This document shows positions 1 through 5,876 of a stretch of DNA of 9,112 nt, piece after piece. Source of the DNA: Solirubrobacterales bacterium (lineage in GTDB: Bacteria; Actinomycetota; Thermoleophilia; Solirubrobacterales; Solirubrobacteraceae); NCBI GenBank assembly GCA_013696535.1, contig JACCYI010000366.1, positions 1-9,112 of the forward strand, in the 5' to 3' direction. Below the pieces are notes generated by a model that saw only the letters and a program-made list of their open reading frames with translations, was not told the origin of the DNA and did not search any database. Made by a program: the position numbers and the translations under genes. Within the stretch, counting starts at the first letter, position 1, and each line of letters begins with the position of its first letter.

Positions 1-1285
1 GTCGCTCCTGGGCGAGCGTGTCACGGTCACGCACGGTCACCGTACGATCCTCGAGGGTCTGGTGATCGACCGTCACGCCGTACTGGGTGCCGATCTCGTC
101 GTGGCGCCGGTAGCGCTTGCCGATAGAGCCCGCCTCGTCGTATTCGGCGACGATCCGGCGCCGGCGCATGGCCGCGTGGATCTCACGGGCGACCTCGGGC
201 TGGCCGTCCTTGCGCACGAGCGGGAGCACGGCTACCTTCACGGGCGCGATCGCGGGATGCAGCCGCAGGACGGTGCGCGTGTCCTGGCCCAGATCCTCCT
301 CGTCATAGGCGTCGCACAGGAAGGCGAGGACGGAGCGTCCGACCCCCGCGGCCGGCTCGATGACGTGGGGGACGTAGCGTTCTTTCGTCTGCTGGTCGAA
401 GTACTCGAGCTTCTCCCCCGAGTGCTCCGCGTGCTGGGTGAGGTCGAAGTCTCCCCGGTTCGCGACTCCTTCGAGCTCGGACCACCCGATGGGGAACTCG
501 TACTCGACGTCGCTCGTGGCGCTCGAGTAGTGCGAGAGCTCGTCAGGATCGTGGGGCCGCAGCCGGAGCTTGTCCGCGCGGATCCCGTACTGCGTGTACC
601 AGTCGAAGCGGGCCCGCAGCCAGTGCTCGTACCAGGCCGTCGCCTCCGAAGGCGGCACGAAGAACTCCATCTCCATCTGCTCGAACTCCAGCGTGCGAAA
701 GATGAAGTTGCCCGGGGTGATCTCGTTGCGAAACGACTTGCCGACCTGAGCGATGCCGAACGGTGGCTTGGAGCGTGAGAACTGCAGCACATTCTTGAAG
801 TTGAGGAAGATGCCCTGCGCGGTCTCCGGGCGCAGGTAGACGGTCGAGCCGGCGTCCTTGACAGGTCCGATCTGGGTCTCGAACATCAGGTTGAACTCGC
901 GCGCTTCGGTCAGCTCGCATTCGGGAGCGTCGCCCGCGAGCTTTGAGGGCTTGCGTCCGCAGGCGGAGGTGTCGAGGTGGTCGGCGCGGAAGCGCAGCTT
1001 GCACGCCTTGCAATCGATCAGGGGATCGGTGAAGCCGCTCAAGTGGCCGCTGGCTTCCCAGGTTCGAGGGTGCTGGATGATCGCCGAGTCCAGCGCAACG
1101 ACGTCGTCGCGCTCCTCGAGCATCGCCCGCCACCACGCGTCGACGACGTTGCGCTTGAGCAGCACGCCGTAGTGACCGTAGTCGTAGGTGTTGGCGATCC
1201 CGCCGTAGATCTCCGACGCGGCGAACACGAAGCCGCGCCGCTTGCACAGGGCGACGATCTTGTCCATGGTCAGGGCTTCAGCCAT
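1..1285 (-). CDS. glyS: Glycyl-tRNA synthetase, dimeric class II type (3' end cut by window)
   Basis: This cytoplasmic enzyme charges tRNA-Gly with glycine using ATP. The visible 428 codons start at ATG 1285-1283, with AAGG (minus strand, 1298-1295) nine bases upstream. The sequence shows the class II core: RPETAQGIF near residues 152-160, motif 2 with FRNE at 185-188, and motif 3 with GVGRS at 314-318. The anticodon-binding domain begins near residue 345 (APVKVAVLPL). The visible C-terminus (TVDHQTLEDRTVTVRDRDT) is close to the normal end of this family. Related bacterial enzymes are about 460 residues, so roughly 25-40 are missing beyond base 1. An insertion near residues 91-123 carries Cys92, Cys95, Cys109 and Cys123. 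These are probably a metal site, but the second half is not a neat CxxC pair. This is the single-chain enzyme, not the two-subunit GlyQ/GlyS form, despite the shared symbol. It is divergent from the zinc-ribbon gene. Confidence 0.96.
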   Translation of the reverse strand, partial: MAEALTMDKIVALCKRRGFVFAASEIYGGIANTYDYGHYGVLLKRNVVDAWWRAMLEERDDVVALDSAIIQHPRTWEASGHLSGFTDPLIDCKACKLRFRADHLDTSACGRKPSKLAGDAPECELTEAREFNLMFETQIGPVKDAGSTVYLRPETAQGIFLNFKNVLQFSRSKPPFGIAQVGKSFRNEITPGNFIFRTLEFEQMEMEFFVPPSEATAWYEHWLRARFDWYTQYGIRADKLRLRPHDPDELSHYSSATSDVEYEFPIGWSELEGVANRGDFDLTQHAEHSGEKLEYFDQQTKERYVPHVIEPAAGVGRSVLAFLCDAYDEEDLGQDTRTVLRLHPAIAPVKVAVLPLVRKDGQPEVAREIHAAMRRRRIVAEYDEAGSIGKRYRRHDEIGTQYGVTVDHQTLEDRTVTVRDRDTLAQER

Positions 1286-1333
1286 CGGAGCGGACCTTAG
1301 ACGCCTCGGCCGGGATCCGTTCAGGCGCGCGCC

Positions 1334-1339
1334 TATACT
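1334..1339 (+). promoter_or_regulatory. Candidate -10 box (TATACT) of a leaderless promoter
   Basis: TATACT is one base from the TATAAT consensus and stands out in a very GC-rich stretch. It ends 10 bases before the ATG of the zinc-ribbon gene, so transcription would start at or within a few bases of the start codon. That gene has no Shine-Dalgarno sequence, which fits leaderless translation, a common mode in high-GC actinobacteria. No good -35 box is seen at 16-18 bases. The assignment is inferred from position and sequence only. Confidence 0.45.
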
Positions 1340-1349
1340 GCTGCGCCCG

Positions 1350-1715
1350 ATGCCGATCTACGAATACCGGTGCGACAACGGGCATCTCTTCGAGGTCATG
1401 CAGCGGATGTCCGACGGACCCGTCACCGCCTGCGAGACCTGTGACGCCCCAGTGCAACGGGTCTTCCATCCCGTGGCGGTGCACTTCAAGGGCTCCGGGT
1501 TCTACAACACGGACTACGGGACGGCCAAGCGCAAGCGCGAAACCGACGCGTCGGCGAAGGCCGGGGCGGATTCGAACGATTCGAAGAAGAAGGACAAGAA
1601 GGAGTCGACGTCATCGGACTCCTCCTCGAAGTCCTCGGATTCGGGCTCGTCCTCGAGCACTTCGAGCACTTCGAGCTCCTCGAGCCCGTCAGGCTCGTCG
1701 AGCTCGAGCGACTGA
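1350..1715 (+). CDS. FmdB-family zinc-ribbon protein with serine-rich tail
   Basis: The product is a small 121-residue protein whose first 55 residues match the FmdB/CxxC_CxxC_SSSS regulatory family: MPIYEYRC at the start, CETC at 28-31, then a short conserved block to about residue 57 (FKGSGFYNTDYG). Its molecular role is poorly defined; the family was named after a putative regulator of formamidase/amidase genes. The usual second Cys of the first knuckle is missing (CDNGH), so likely ligands are Cys8, His12, Cys28 and Cys31. Residues 58-85 are highly charged and Lys-rich. Residues 86-121 are low complexity, with 26 Ser in 36 positions, and are probably disordered. ATG 1350 is chosen because the family motif starts exactly there; in-frame upstream codons add no conserved sequence. 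There is no ribosome-binding site, but a TATACT box lies just upstream. The gene is divergent from glyS and converges on the HD-GYP gene with a 10-bp gap. Confidence 0.9.
   Translation: MPIYEYRCDNGHLFEVMQRMSDGPVTACETCDAPVQRVFHPVAVHFKGSGFYNTDYGTAKRKRETDASAKAGADSNDSKKKDKKESTSSDSSSKSSDSGSSSSTSSTSSSSSPSGSSSSSD
1653..1688 (+). repeat. Imperfect 9-bp tandem repeat coding for the Ser tail
   Basis: Four consecutive 9-base units are visible: TCGAGCACT twice, then TCGAGCTCC and TCGAGCCCG. They keep the reading frame and encode Ser/Thr-rich triplets of the zinc-ribbon protein's tail. Slippage in such a tract would change tail length in steps of three residues without breaking the frame. Confidence 0.75.
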
Positions 1716-1725
1716 CCCGTCCGCG

Positions 1726-3093
1726 TCACCCGCCGTCCACGGAGACCAGGCTTGGCCGCGGGGCGAGATTGGCGTACTCGCGAACACGGCGCTCGAGGTC
1801 GAGCTCGGCCAGGAAGTCAGCCTCGTCGCCGTGCCGGAACGCGACGGTCTCGTCGGCGAGCACGTACATGACGAAGGTCTCCACGAGCTCAGAGTCGAGC
1901 TGAGAGCCGGCGACGTGCCGCAGCTCGGCGATCGCGTCTTCCGGGCTCACCGGGACGCGGTAGGAGTCGCGAGCGGTCATCACATCGTAGGTGTCGGCGA
2001 TGGAGATCATCCGCGCCAGCCACGGAATCTCCGCGCCGGACAGCCCCAGCGGGTAGCCCTTCCCGTCGATGCGCTCGTGGTGGGCGCGGATGATCGCCGC
2101 GACCTCCTGGTGGCCGTCCAGGCGCGCGACGATCTCGGCCCCTTGCTCGGGGTGGAGCCTCACCTGTTGCCACTCGTCGTCTGAGAGCATGCGGTTGGCG
2201 AATATGGCGTCGGTGAAGTTGAGCTTGCCGACGTCGTGCAGGAGCCCGGCGGTGTGCACCAGATCCTGCTCCTCGGCGGTGCAGCCGCTCGCTCGGGCGA
2301 TCCGCTGTGCGTAGCGCGCGACCGCGGCGGAGTGGCGCGCGGTCATTCGATCGCGGGCGTTGACCGTGTCCACCATCGCGCAGATCACACCGAACTGGAC
2401 CCGGGCGAGCCGCTCCGCGGTGGCTTGCGCGGTCAGGAGCTGGCGCTGGAGATGCAGGTACACGAACAGGACGACGACGGCGAGCGCCATGGCGATCAAC
2501 CCGCTCTGCGTGTAGGTGAAGGCCAGTCCTGCGGTTAGGATGGCGTTGACCAGGAAACATGAGAAGAGCGGCGCATAGGTTGCCTTGAAGTGCGAAAGAA
2601 ACGGTCGCCCGTCGAGCGCGCGCTGAAAGAGCCCGGCGATCGTGAAGTTCAGGAGGCTTGCCGCCATGAACGCGCCGGCGATCAGGAGTGCGTACAGACT
2701 CGTGTCCGGCTCGAGTGCGGCTTTTCGCTGGACTGCATCGATCGCCAGGCCGGTCAGGAGCGGGAAGACGGTGTAGTTGGCCACGTTGAGCAGCCGGCGC
2801 AACGGGGTCTCGGCTCCGCGTTCGATGAGCATCGTCGCGGCGCCGATCGCGGCGGCCGGCGCGGGCCCGAGCAGCACGGCGGCGAGCACGAACGCCGGGA
2901 AGGAGCCGACGACCCGGATCCCGGAGGCGCTCTCGACCTCCCAGCGGTCACCCAGTACGGCAGTCAGGAGGAGCAGCACCACCAGTAGAGGCGGCTTCCA
3001 GTCCCCCACGGCAGTGGTGGCGATCGCTCCCGCAACGCCGCCGGCCAGCATCGCGATCGCCGTACAGAAGAGAGCACTGTGCCGGTCGCGCAT
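1726..3093 (-). CDS. Membrane-bound HD-GYP domain phosphodiesterase
   Basis: The product is a 455-residue protein with an N-terminal membrane half and a C-terminal cytoplasmic HD-GYP domain. Hydrophobic segments lie near residues 7-27, 34-48, 64-90, 106-121, 133-156, 172-193 and 196-214, giving about six or seven helices that may form a sensor. A short linker rich in Gln and Ala (about 215-232) leads to the catalytic domain. The expected metal and substrate residues are present: His254, HD at 286-287 with Lys290, His314, HHE at 338-340, DGKGYP at 343-348 and Asp367. HD-GYP enzymes hydrolyse cyclic di-GMP, and some act on other cyclic dinucleotides. The intact motifs suggest an active enzyme, but the substrate is inferred. 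The ATG at 3093 is the first possible start, since an in-frame TAG lies directly before it; the ribosome-binding site is weak. The gene is divergent from the MFS gene. No cyclase (GGDEF) gene is in the window. Confidence 0.93.
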   Translation of the reverse strand: MRDRHSALFCTAIAMLAGGVAGAIATTAVGDWKPPLLVVLLLLTAVLGDRWEVESASGIRVVGSFPAFVLAAVLLGPAPAAAIGAATMLIERGAETPLRRLLNVANYTVFPLLTGLAIDAVQRKAALEPDTSLYALLIAGAFMAASLLNFTIAGLFQRALDGRPFLSHFKATYAPLFSCFLVNAILTAGLAFTYTQSGLIAMALAVVVLFVYLHLQRQLLTAQATAERLARVQFGVICAMVDTVNARDRMTARHSAAVARYAQRIARASGCTAEEQDLVHTAGLLHDVGKLNFTDAIFANRMLSDDEWQQVRLHPEQGAEIVARLDGHQEVAAIIRAHHERIDGKGYPLGLSGAEIPWLARMISIADTYDVMTARDSYRVPVSPEDAIAELRHVAGSQLDSELVETFVMYVLADETVAFRHGDEADFLAELDLERRVREYANLAPRPSLVSVDGG

Positions 3094-3310
3094 CTAGCCC
3101 GTAATCGGCCTCCGCGTGCGGGCCTTGACCCCCCGGCCGGCGCCGGACGGATTGGCGACAGGAGCGCGAATCGCTCGAGCGTTCCGCCGCGGGTGCCGAC
3201 ATCGCCACGCGCGCGCGAGACTGGATAAGACATCTGTCCAATTGGCCCCGAACCCCTTCCCAACGGAACGGTCGGGTGGTCTACTGGCTGTCAGACGCCG
3301 AACCCGCGAG

Positions 3311-3347
3311 GCACCGGGGCCGCTGAAGGCAGCGCAAGGCCCGGTGC
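3311..3347 (+). repeat. Inverted repeat / hairpin 1 upstream of MFS gene
   Basis: Eight perfect base pairs join GCACCGGG (3311-3318) to CCCGGTGC (3340-3347). Inside lies a second stem, CGCTG/CAGCG (3321-3325 with 3330-3334), closing an AAGG tetraloop. The two stems are separated by a small asymmetric internal loop. There is no T-run after the hairpin, so a classic intrinsic terminator is unlikely. The element may be part of a 5' untranslated leader if transcription runs toward the MFS gene. Confidence 0.6.
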
Positions 3348-3400
3348 GGAGAAAGGAATGGATTCCATGGGTTTCAAGAACTAGGTTTTGCAATGTCTAA

Positions 3401-3417
3401 GCCCGTCAGGCACGGGC
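3401..3417 (+). repeat. Inverted repeat / hairpin 2
   Basis: GCCCGT (3401-3406) pairs perfectly with ACGGGC (3412-3417) around the five-base loop CAGGC. Its 3' arm overlaps the base of the larger hairpin that follows by three bases, so the two structures cannot both form in full. Confidence 0.5.
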
Positions 3418-3466
3418 CCCTTGATCACCCGGCCGCAGTTGAGCCGGGTGAACTCGTTCAAGGGCC
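3415..3466 (+). repeat. Long interrupted inverted repeat / hairpin 3
   Basis: An inner stem of nine perfect pairs joins TCACCCGGC (3425-3433) to GCCGGGTGA (3443-3451) across a nine-base loop. It stacks on an outer stem of seven pairs, CCCTTGA (3418-3424) with TCAAGGG (3458-3464), separated by a six-base bulge on the 3' side (3452-3457). Two more G-C pairs follow after a single-base bulge. This totals about 18 pairs in 52 bases, the strongest secondary structure I saw outside genes. It ends 70 bases before the MFS start codon and has no T-tract, so a leader structure is more likely than a terminator. A perfect palindrome, CCGGATCCGG (3465-3474), overlaps its foot. Confidence 0.65.
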
Positions 3467-3525
3467 GGATCCGGGGCGAAGGAAGCGCCAACCCGGGCTC
3501 AAGTTTCCGCGCGGCGGCGCCGAAC

Positions 3526-3529
3526 AAGG
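3526..3529 (+). promoter_or_regulatory. Ribosome-binding site that fixes the MFS start
   Basis: AAGG is followed by a seven-base spacer and then ATG 3537-3539. The in-frame GTG at 3534 is too close to this site. The in-frame ATG at 3393 has no comparable site and would place the structured leader inside the protein. This supports translation from 3537. Confidence 0.7.
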
Positions 3530-3536
3530 TCAGGTG

Positions 3537-4802
3537 ATGCGCGGCGTCGCTGAGCTCCTTCGAACGGCCGGGTTCCGCCGGTTGGCGGTCTCCTACGGGC
3601 TCAACGAGCTCGCGTGGGGGCTTGGAACCGTGGCCCTCGCGGTCGTCGTCTACGCCCGCACGAACAGCCCCATCGCCACCACCGCGCTGTTCCTCGCTTC
3701 GACGTTCGCGCCGGCCCTTCTCGCGCCGGCGATCACCGCCGCGGTCGATCGTCTCCCACGCCGGCGGGCACTCGCCGGCCTCTACCTCGGTGAGGCCATC
3801 CTCTTCTGCATCCTGGCGCTGATCGCGTCGGCGGCGCCGCTGGCCGGCGTCTTCGCCCTCGCCTTGCTCGACGGGTCGCTCGCGCTCGCCGGCCGCGCGC
3901 TCACGCGTGCGAGCGTCGCCGAGACCCTCGCGGACGCCGCCCAGCTGCGCCGCGGCAATGCGCTGCTCAACGTGATGTGGTCGACCGGATCCATCGTCGG
4001 CCCGGCACTCGGCGGCGTGATCGTCGCGGTTGCCGGTACCGGCGCGTCGCTCGCCGGCGCCGCCACCGTGTTCGCGGCCATGTGCGTCCTCCTCGCTCGT
4101 GCTCCGCTTCCGGCTGGAACGCAGAACCGGGAAGGCTGGGTCTCCGCCGTGCGCGGAGGTATCGCCCACGTCGCCGGCCGGCCCGCGCTCCGGCGCCTGA
4201 TGGCCGCCCAGGGGGGGCTGCTGGTGGCCTGCACACTCGCCGTCCCGATCGAAGTCGTCTACGCCGCCGAGAGCCTGCAGGCCGGCGACGGAGCCTATGG
4301 GCTGCTGCTCGGGGCCTGGGGCGGCGGGATGGTGATCGGTAGCCTCATCTTCGCCCGCGCGCAGAGCGTGCCGCTGCTGCGCCTGATGGTCTCCGCGCTC
4401 GCCACCATCGCCGCGGGCTACACCGTCATGGCCATCGCGCCGGGCCTCGCCATCGCCGCTGTCGGGGCCGCCCTCGGCGGGCTCGGCAACGGCATCAGCG
4501 TCGTCGCCATGCTGCAGACGTTGCAGGAGCGCCTCGAGGATCGCTTCCAGGCCAGGGTCATGAGCCTCTGGGAGGCCCTGGGAGCGGCCAGCATCGGCAC
4601 GGGCTACCTCATAGGCGGCGTCCTCGCGTCGCTCACGTCCCCGCGGCTCGTCTTCGCCGTCGCTGCCGTCGCGGTCGCCGGCGTCGCCCTCGTCGTCCAC
4701 CGGGCGCTCCCGGTGGGTCGCGCCCGGAGTGACCTGGCACCGCGCGGCCCGTCCGCCCTGTCTGGTCAAGAGGAGCGAGACCTGCAAGCTGCCGCGGTTT
4801 GA
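3537..4802 (+). CDS. MFS transporter, probable exporter (MFS_3/EntS-like)
   Basis: The product is a 421-residue integral membrane protein with about twelve hydrophobic segments in two halves. These are separated by a polar loop at roughly residues 188-220, as expected for a major facilitator. The cytoplasmic loop after the second helix carries DRLPRRR at 71-77, the degenerate motif A of the family. Glycine-rich helices such as GSIVGPALGG (151-160) resemble those in the drug and siderophore exporter branch (MFS_3). It probably exports small molecules by proton antiport across the cytoplasmic membrane; the substrate cannot be told from sequence. The C-terminal 30 residues are polar and cytoplasmic. 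The start is chosen on AAGG seven bases upstream and because helix 1 begins soon after; an upstream in-frame extension of 48 residues is polar and unconserved in appearance. A long open frame antisense to this gene is a GC-driven shadow. Confidence 0.88.
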   Translation: MRGVAELLRTAGFRRLAVSYGLNELAWGLGTVALAVVVYARTNSPIATTALFLASTFAPALLAPAITAAVDRLPRRRALAGLYLGEAILFCILALIASAAPLAGVFALALLDGSLALAGRALTRASVAETLADAAQLRRGNALLNVMWSTGSIVGPALGGVIVAVAGTGASLAGAATVFAAMCVLLARAPLPAGTQNREGWVSAVRGGIAHVAGRPALRRLMAAQGGLLVACTLAVPIEVVYAAESLQAGDGAYGLLLGAWGGGMVIGSLIFARAQSVPLLRLMVSALATIAAGYTVMAIAPGLAIAAVGAALGGLGNGISVVAMLQTLQERLEDRFQARVMSLWEALGAASIGTGYLIGGVLASLTSPRLVFAVAAVAVAGVALVVHRALPVGRARSDLAPRGPSALSGQEERDLQAAAV

Positions 4803-4831
4803 CGTCGGCGAGCGAGCGCCCGGTGGAGGAA

Positions 4832-4848
4832 CATAAGGCTTGCTTATG
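4832..4848. promoter_or_regulatory. Perfect dyad CATAAG-N5-CTTATG, possible operator
   Basis: Two perfect six-base half sites flank a five-base spacer, GCTTG. The dyad lies in the 105-bp gap between the MFS stop and the EamA permease start, 59 bases before that ATG. It is AT-rich against a GC-rich background and has no following T-run. An operator for a dimeric repressor is therefore more likely than a terminator. No regulator gene is adjacent, so the binding protein is unknown. Confidence 0.4.
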
Positions 4849-4907
4849 GCCTGTCCAGCGCACCGTGATTCGCGCTTAGGGGTCGACGCTGCAAGGATGT
4901 TCGCCGG

Positions 4908-5861
4908 ATGACTCCTCGCCAGGTCGGCCTGCTGGCGGCGCTCGCCTCGATCTGGGGCGGCTCCTACCTCCTAATCAAGTACGCGCTCGAAGACTTCGAC
5001 GCGCCCGTGATCGTCTTCGCTCGAACGCTACTGGCCGCATTCGTGCTCTTCGCGGCGCTCCGGGCGACCGGCGGGCGGCAGGCACCGCTGGAGGCGCTGG
5101 CCGATATGCGGGCGCGCCCGCGAACCGCCCTCGTGCTCGGCGCGCTGGCGGTGGCGCTGCCCTTCACCTTCATCACGCTGGGCGAGCTCGAGGTGCCCTC
5201 AGGGCTCACGGCTGTGCTGATCTCCCCCGCATCACTGTTCGTCGCGATGTTCGCGCCCTTCATCGACGCCTCCGAGCGTGTCGACCGGCGTCAGGCGATC
5301 GGGATGGTGATGGGTCTCGGTGGAGTTGCGCTCGTCGTCGGCGTCGAATCCGTGCAGACACTCGGCGAGTTCCTCGGCGCACTCGCCATGGTCGCCGCCG
5401 CGATGTGTTACGCGTTGTCGAGCTTCGTGGTCAAGGGCCGTTACTCGGGGCTCTCGCCCATCCAGACCTCCTTCATCTCGATCACGGTGGCTTCAGTATT
5501 GACCTTTCCGGCGGCGGTGGCCACCGCACCGTCGGAGACGCCGGGTCTGCGGGCGATCCTGGCCGTCGTGGGGCTCGGAGTGCTGGGAACCGCGCTGGCG
5601 TTCGTGATCTTCTACGTGCTGATCGCCGAAGTGGGGGCGGGGCGTGCGTCATTGGTCTCCTACCTCGCTCCGGCCGTCGCACTGCTCTACGGGGCGCTGC
5701 TGTTGGACGAGGCGATCACCCTGGCCGCCGTGGTCGGGCTTGCGCTGATTCTGGCCGGGGTGGCGCTGGCCTCGCGGGCCCGCGGGGGCGACCTGCCCCC
5801 TCCGCCGGTGAGTCCGGATGCGCCGCTGCAACACACGCCTGAGTTCCAGCCCGTCCGCTGA
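4908..5861 (+). CDS. EamA/DMT-family permease
   Basis: The product is a 317-residue inner-membrane protein with ten predicted helices, near residues 5-24, 33-52, 72-90, 97-118, 131-147, 155-174, 187-206, 215-238, 246-263 and 272-289. The two halves are tandem EamA repeats. The first opens with WGGSYLLIKYAL, and the second ends with LLLDEAITLAAVVGLALILAG, cut here into LLLDEAIT (265-271 region) and the last helix. Members of the drug/metabolite superfamily move amino acids, nucleosides or drugs, mostly as exporters; the substrate here is unknown. The tail from 291 is Pro-rich and polar. ATG 4908 has AAGGA ten bases upstream. The stop lies 15 bases before the acyl-CoA dehydrogenase start on the same strand, so co-transcription is possible, although no functional link is known. 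Confidence 0.9.
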   Translation: MTPRQVGLLAALASIWGGSYLLIKYALEDFDAPVIVFARTLLAAFVLFAALRATGGRQAPLEALADMRARPRTALVLGALAVALPFTFITLGELEVPSGLTAVLISPASLFVAMFAPFIDASERVDRRQAIGMVMGLGGVALVVGVESVQTLGEFLGALAMVAAAMCYALSSFVVKGRYSGLSPIQTSFISITVASVLTFPAAVATAPSETPGLRAILAVVGLGVLGTALAFVIFYVLIAEVGAGRASLVSYLAPAVALLYGALLLDEAITLAAVVGLALILAGVALASRARGGDLPPPPVSPDAPLQHTPEFQPVR

Positions 5862-5867
5862 TACCGT
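5862..5867 (+). promoter_or_regulatory. Weak candidate -10 box before the acyl-CoA dehydrogenase pair
   Basis: TACCGT fits the loose actinobacterial TANNNT pattern. It begins right after the permease stop and ends nine bases before ATG 5877. That start has no Shine-Dalgarno sequence, so a separate leaderless transcript for the dehydrogenase pair is one explanation; translational coupling to the permease is another. The spacing resembles that of TATACT before the zinc-ribbon gene. A six-base degenerate match is weak evidence on its own. Confidence 0.2.
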
Positions 5868-5876
5868 CCCGCCGCG

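Larger units (their letters stand above)
3094..3536. other. 443-bp divergent intergenic region with inverted repeats
   Basis: This gap separates the starts of the HD-GYP gene and the MFS gene. Short open frames cross it on both strands, but none shows a family motif, a ribosome-binding site or convincing composition, so I call no gene. The frame upstream of the MFS start stays open to an ATG at 3393, but its residues are unlike any MFS N-terminus. The part from about 3348 to 3400 is noticeably more AT-rich than its surroundings and may contain a promoter, although no clear -35/-10 pair was found. A small dyad (GACA-tc-TGTC) lies at 3229-3238. Three hairpins lie at 3311-3466. No tRNA and no riboswitch class that I know was recognised. 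Confidence 0.7.

Noticed and set aside
62..778. A 238-codon plus-strand open frame opposite glyS
   Set aside because: The minus strand carries all class II GlyRS motifs in a continuous frame; the plus frame is a shadow.
3311..3347. Hairpin 1 as a glycine riboswitch or SRP RNA
   Set aside because: The CUGAAGG-like core is superficially similar, but the flanking GAGAG and closing segment of the glycine aptamer and the conserved SRP tetraloop region are absent.
3094..3400. Short open frames of 94-99 codons on both strands in the intergenic region
   Set aside because: No ribosome-binding site, family motif or protein-like composition; some overlap the hairpins.
3415..3466. Hairpin 3 as an intrinsic terminator
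   Set aside because: There is no T-run on either strand next to the stem, and there is a large asymmetric bulge.
3393..3536. N-terminal extension of the MFS protein by 48 residues
   Set aside because: The residues are polar and Pro/Gly-rich without a membrane helix, the ATG at 3393 lacks a Shine-Dalgarno, and AAGG is well placed for ATG 3537.
3381..4787. A 468-codon open frame on the minus strand opposite the MFS gene
   Set aside because: Its product is almost all Arg, Gly, Asp, Glu and Ala with no hydrophobic core or motif, the usual shadow of a GC-rich gene. The plus strand encodes a convincing 12-helix transporter.
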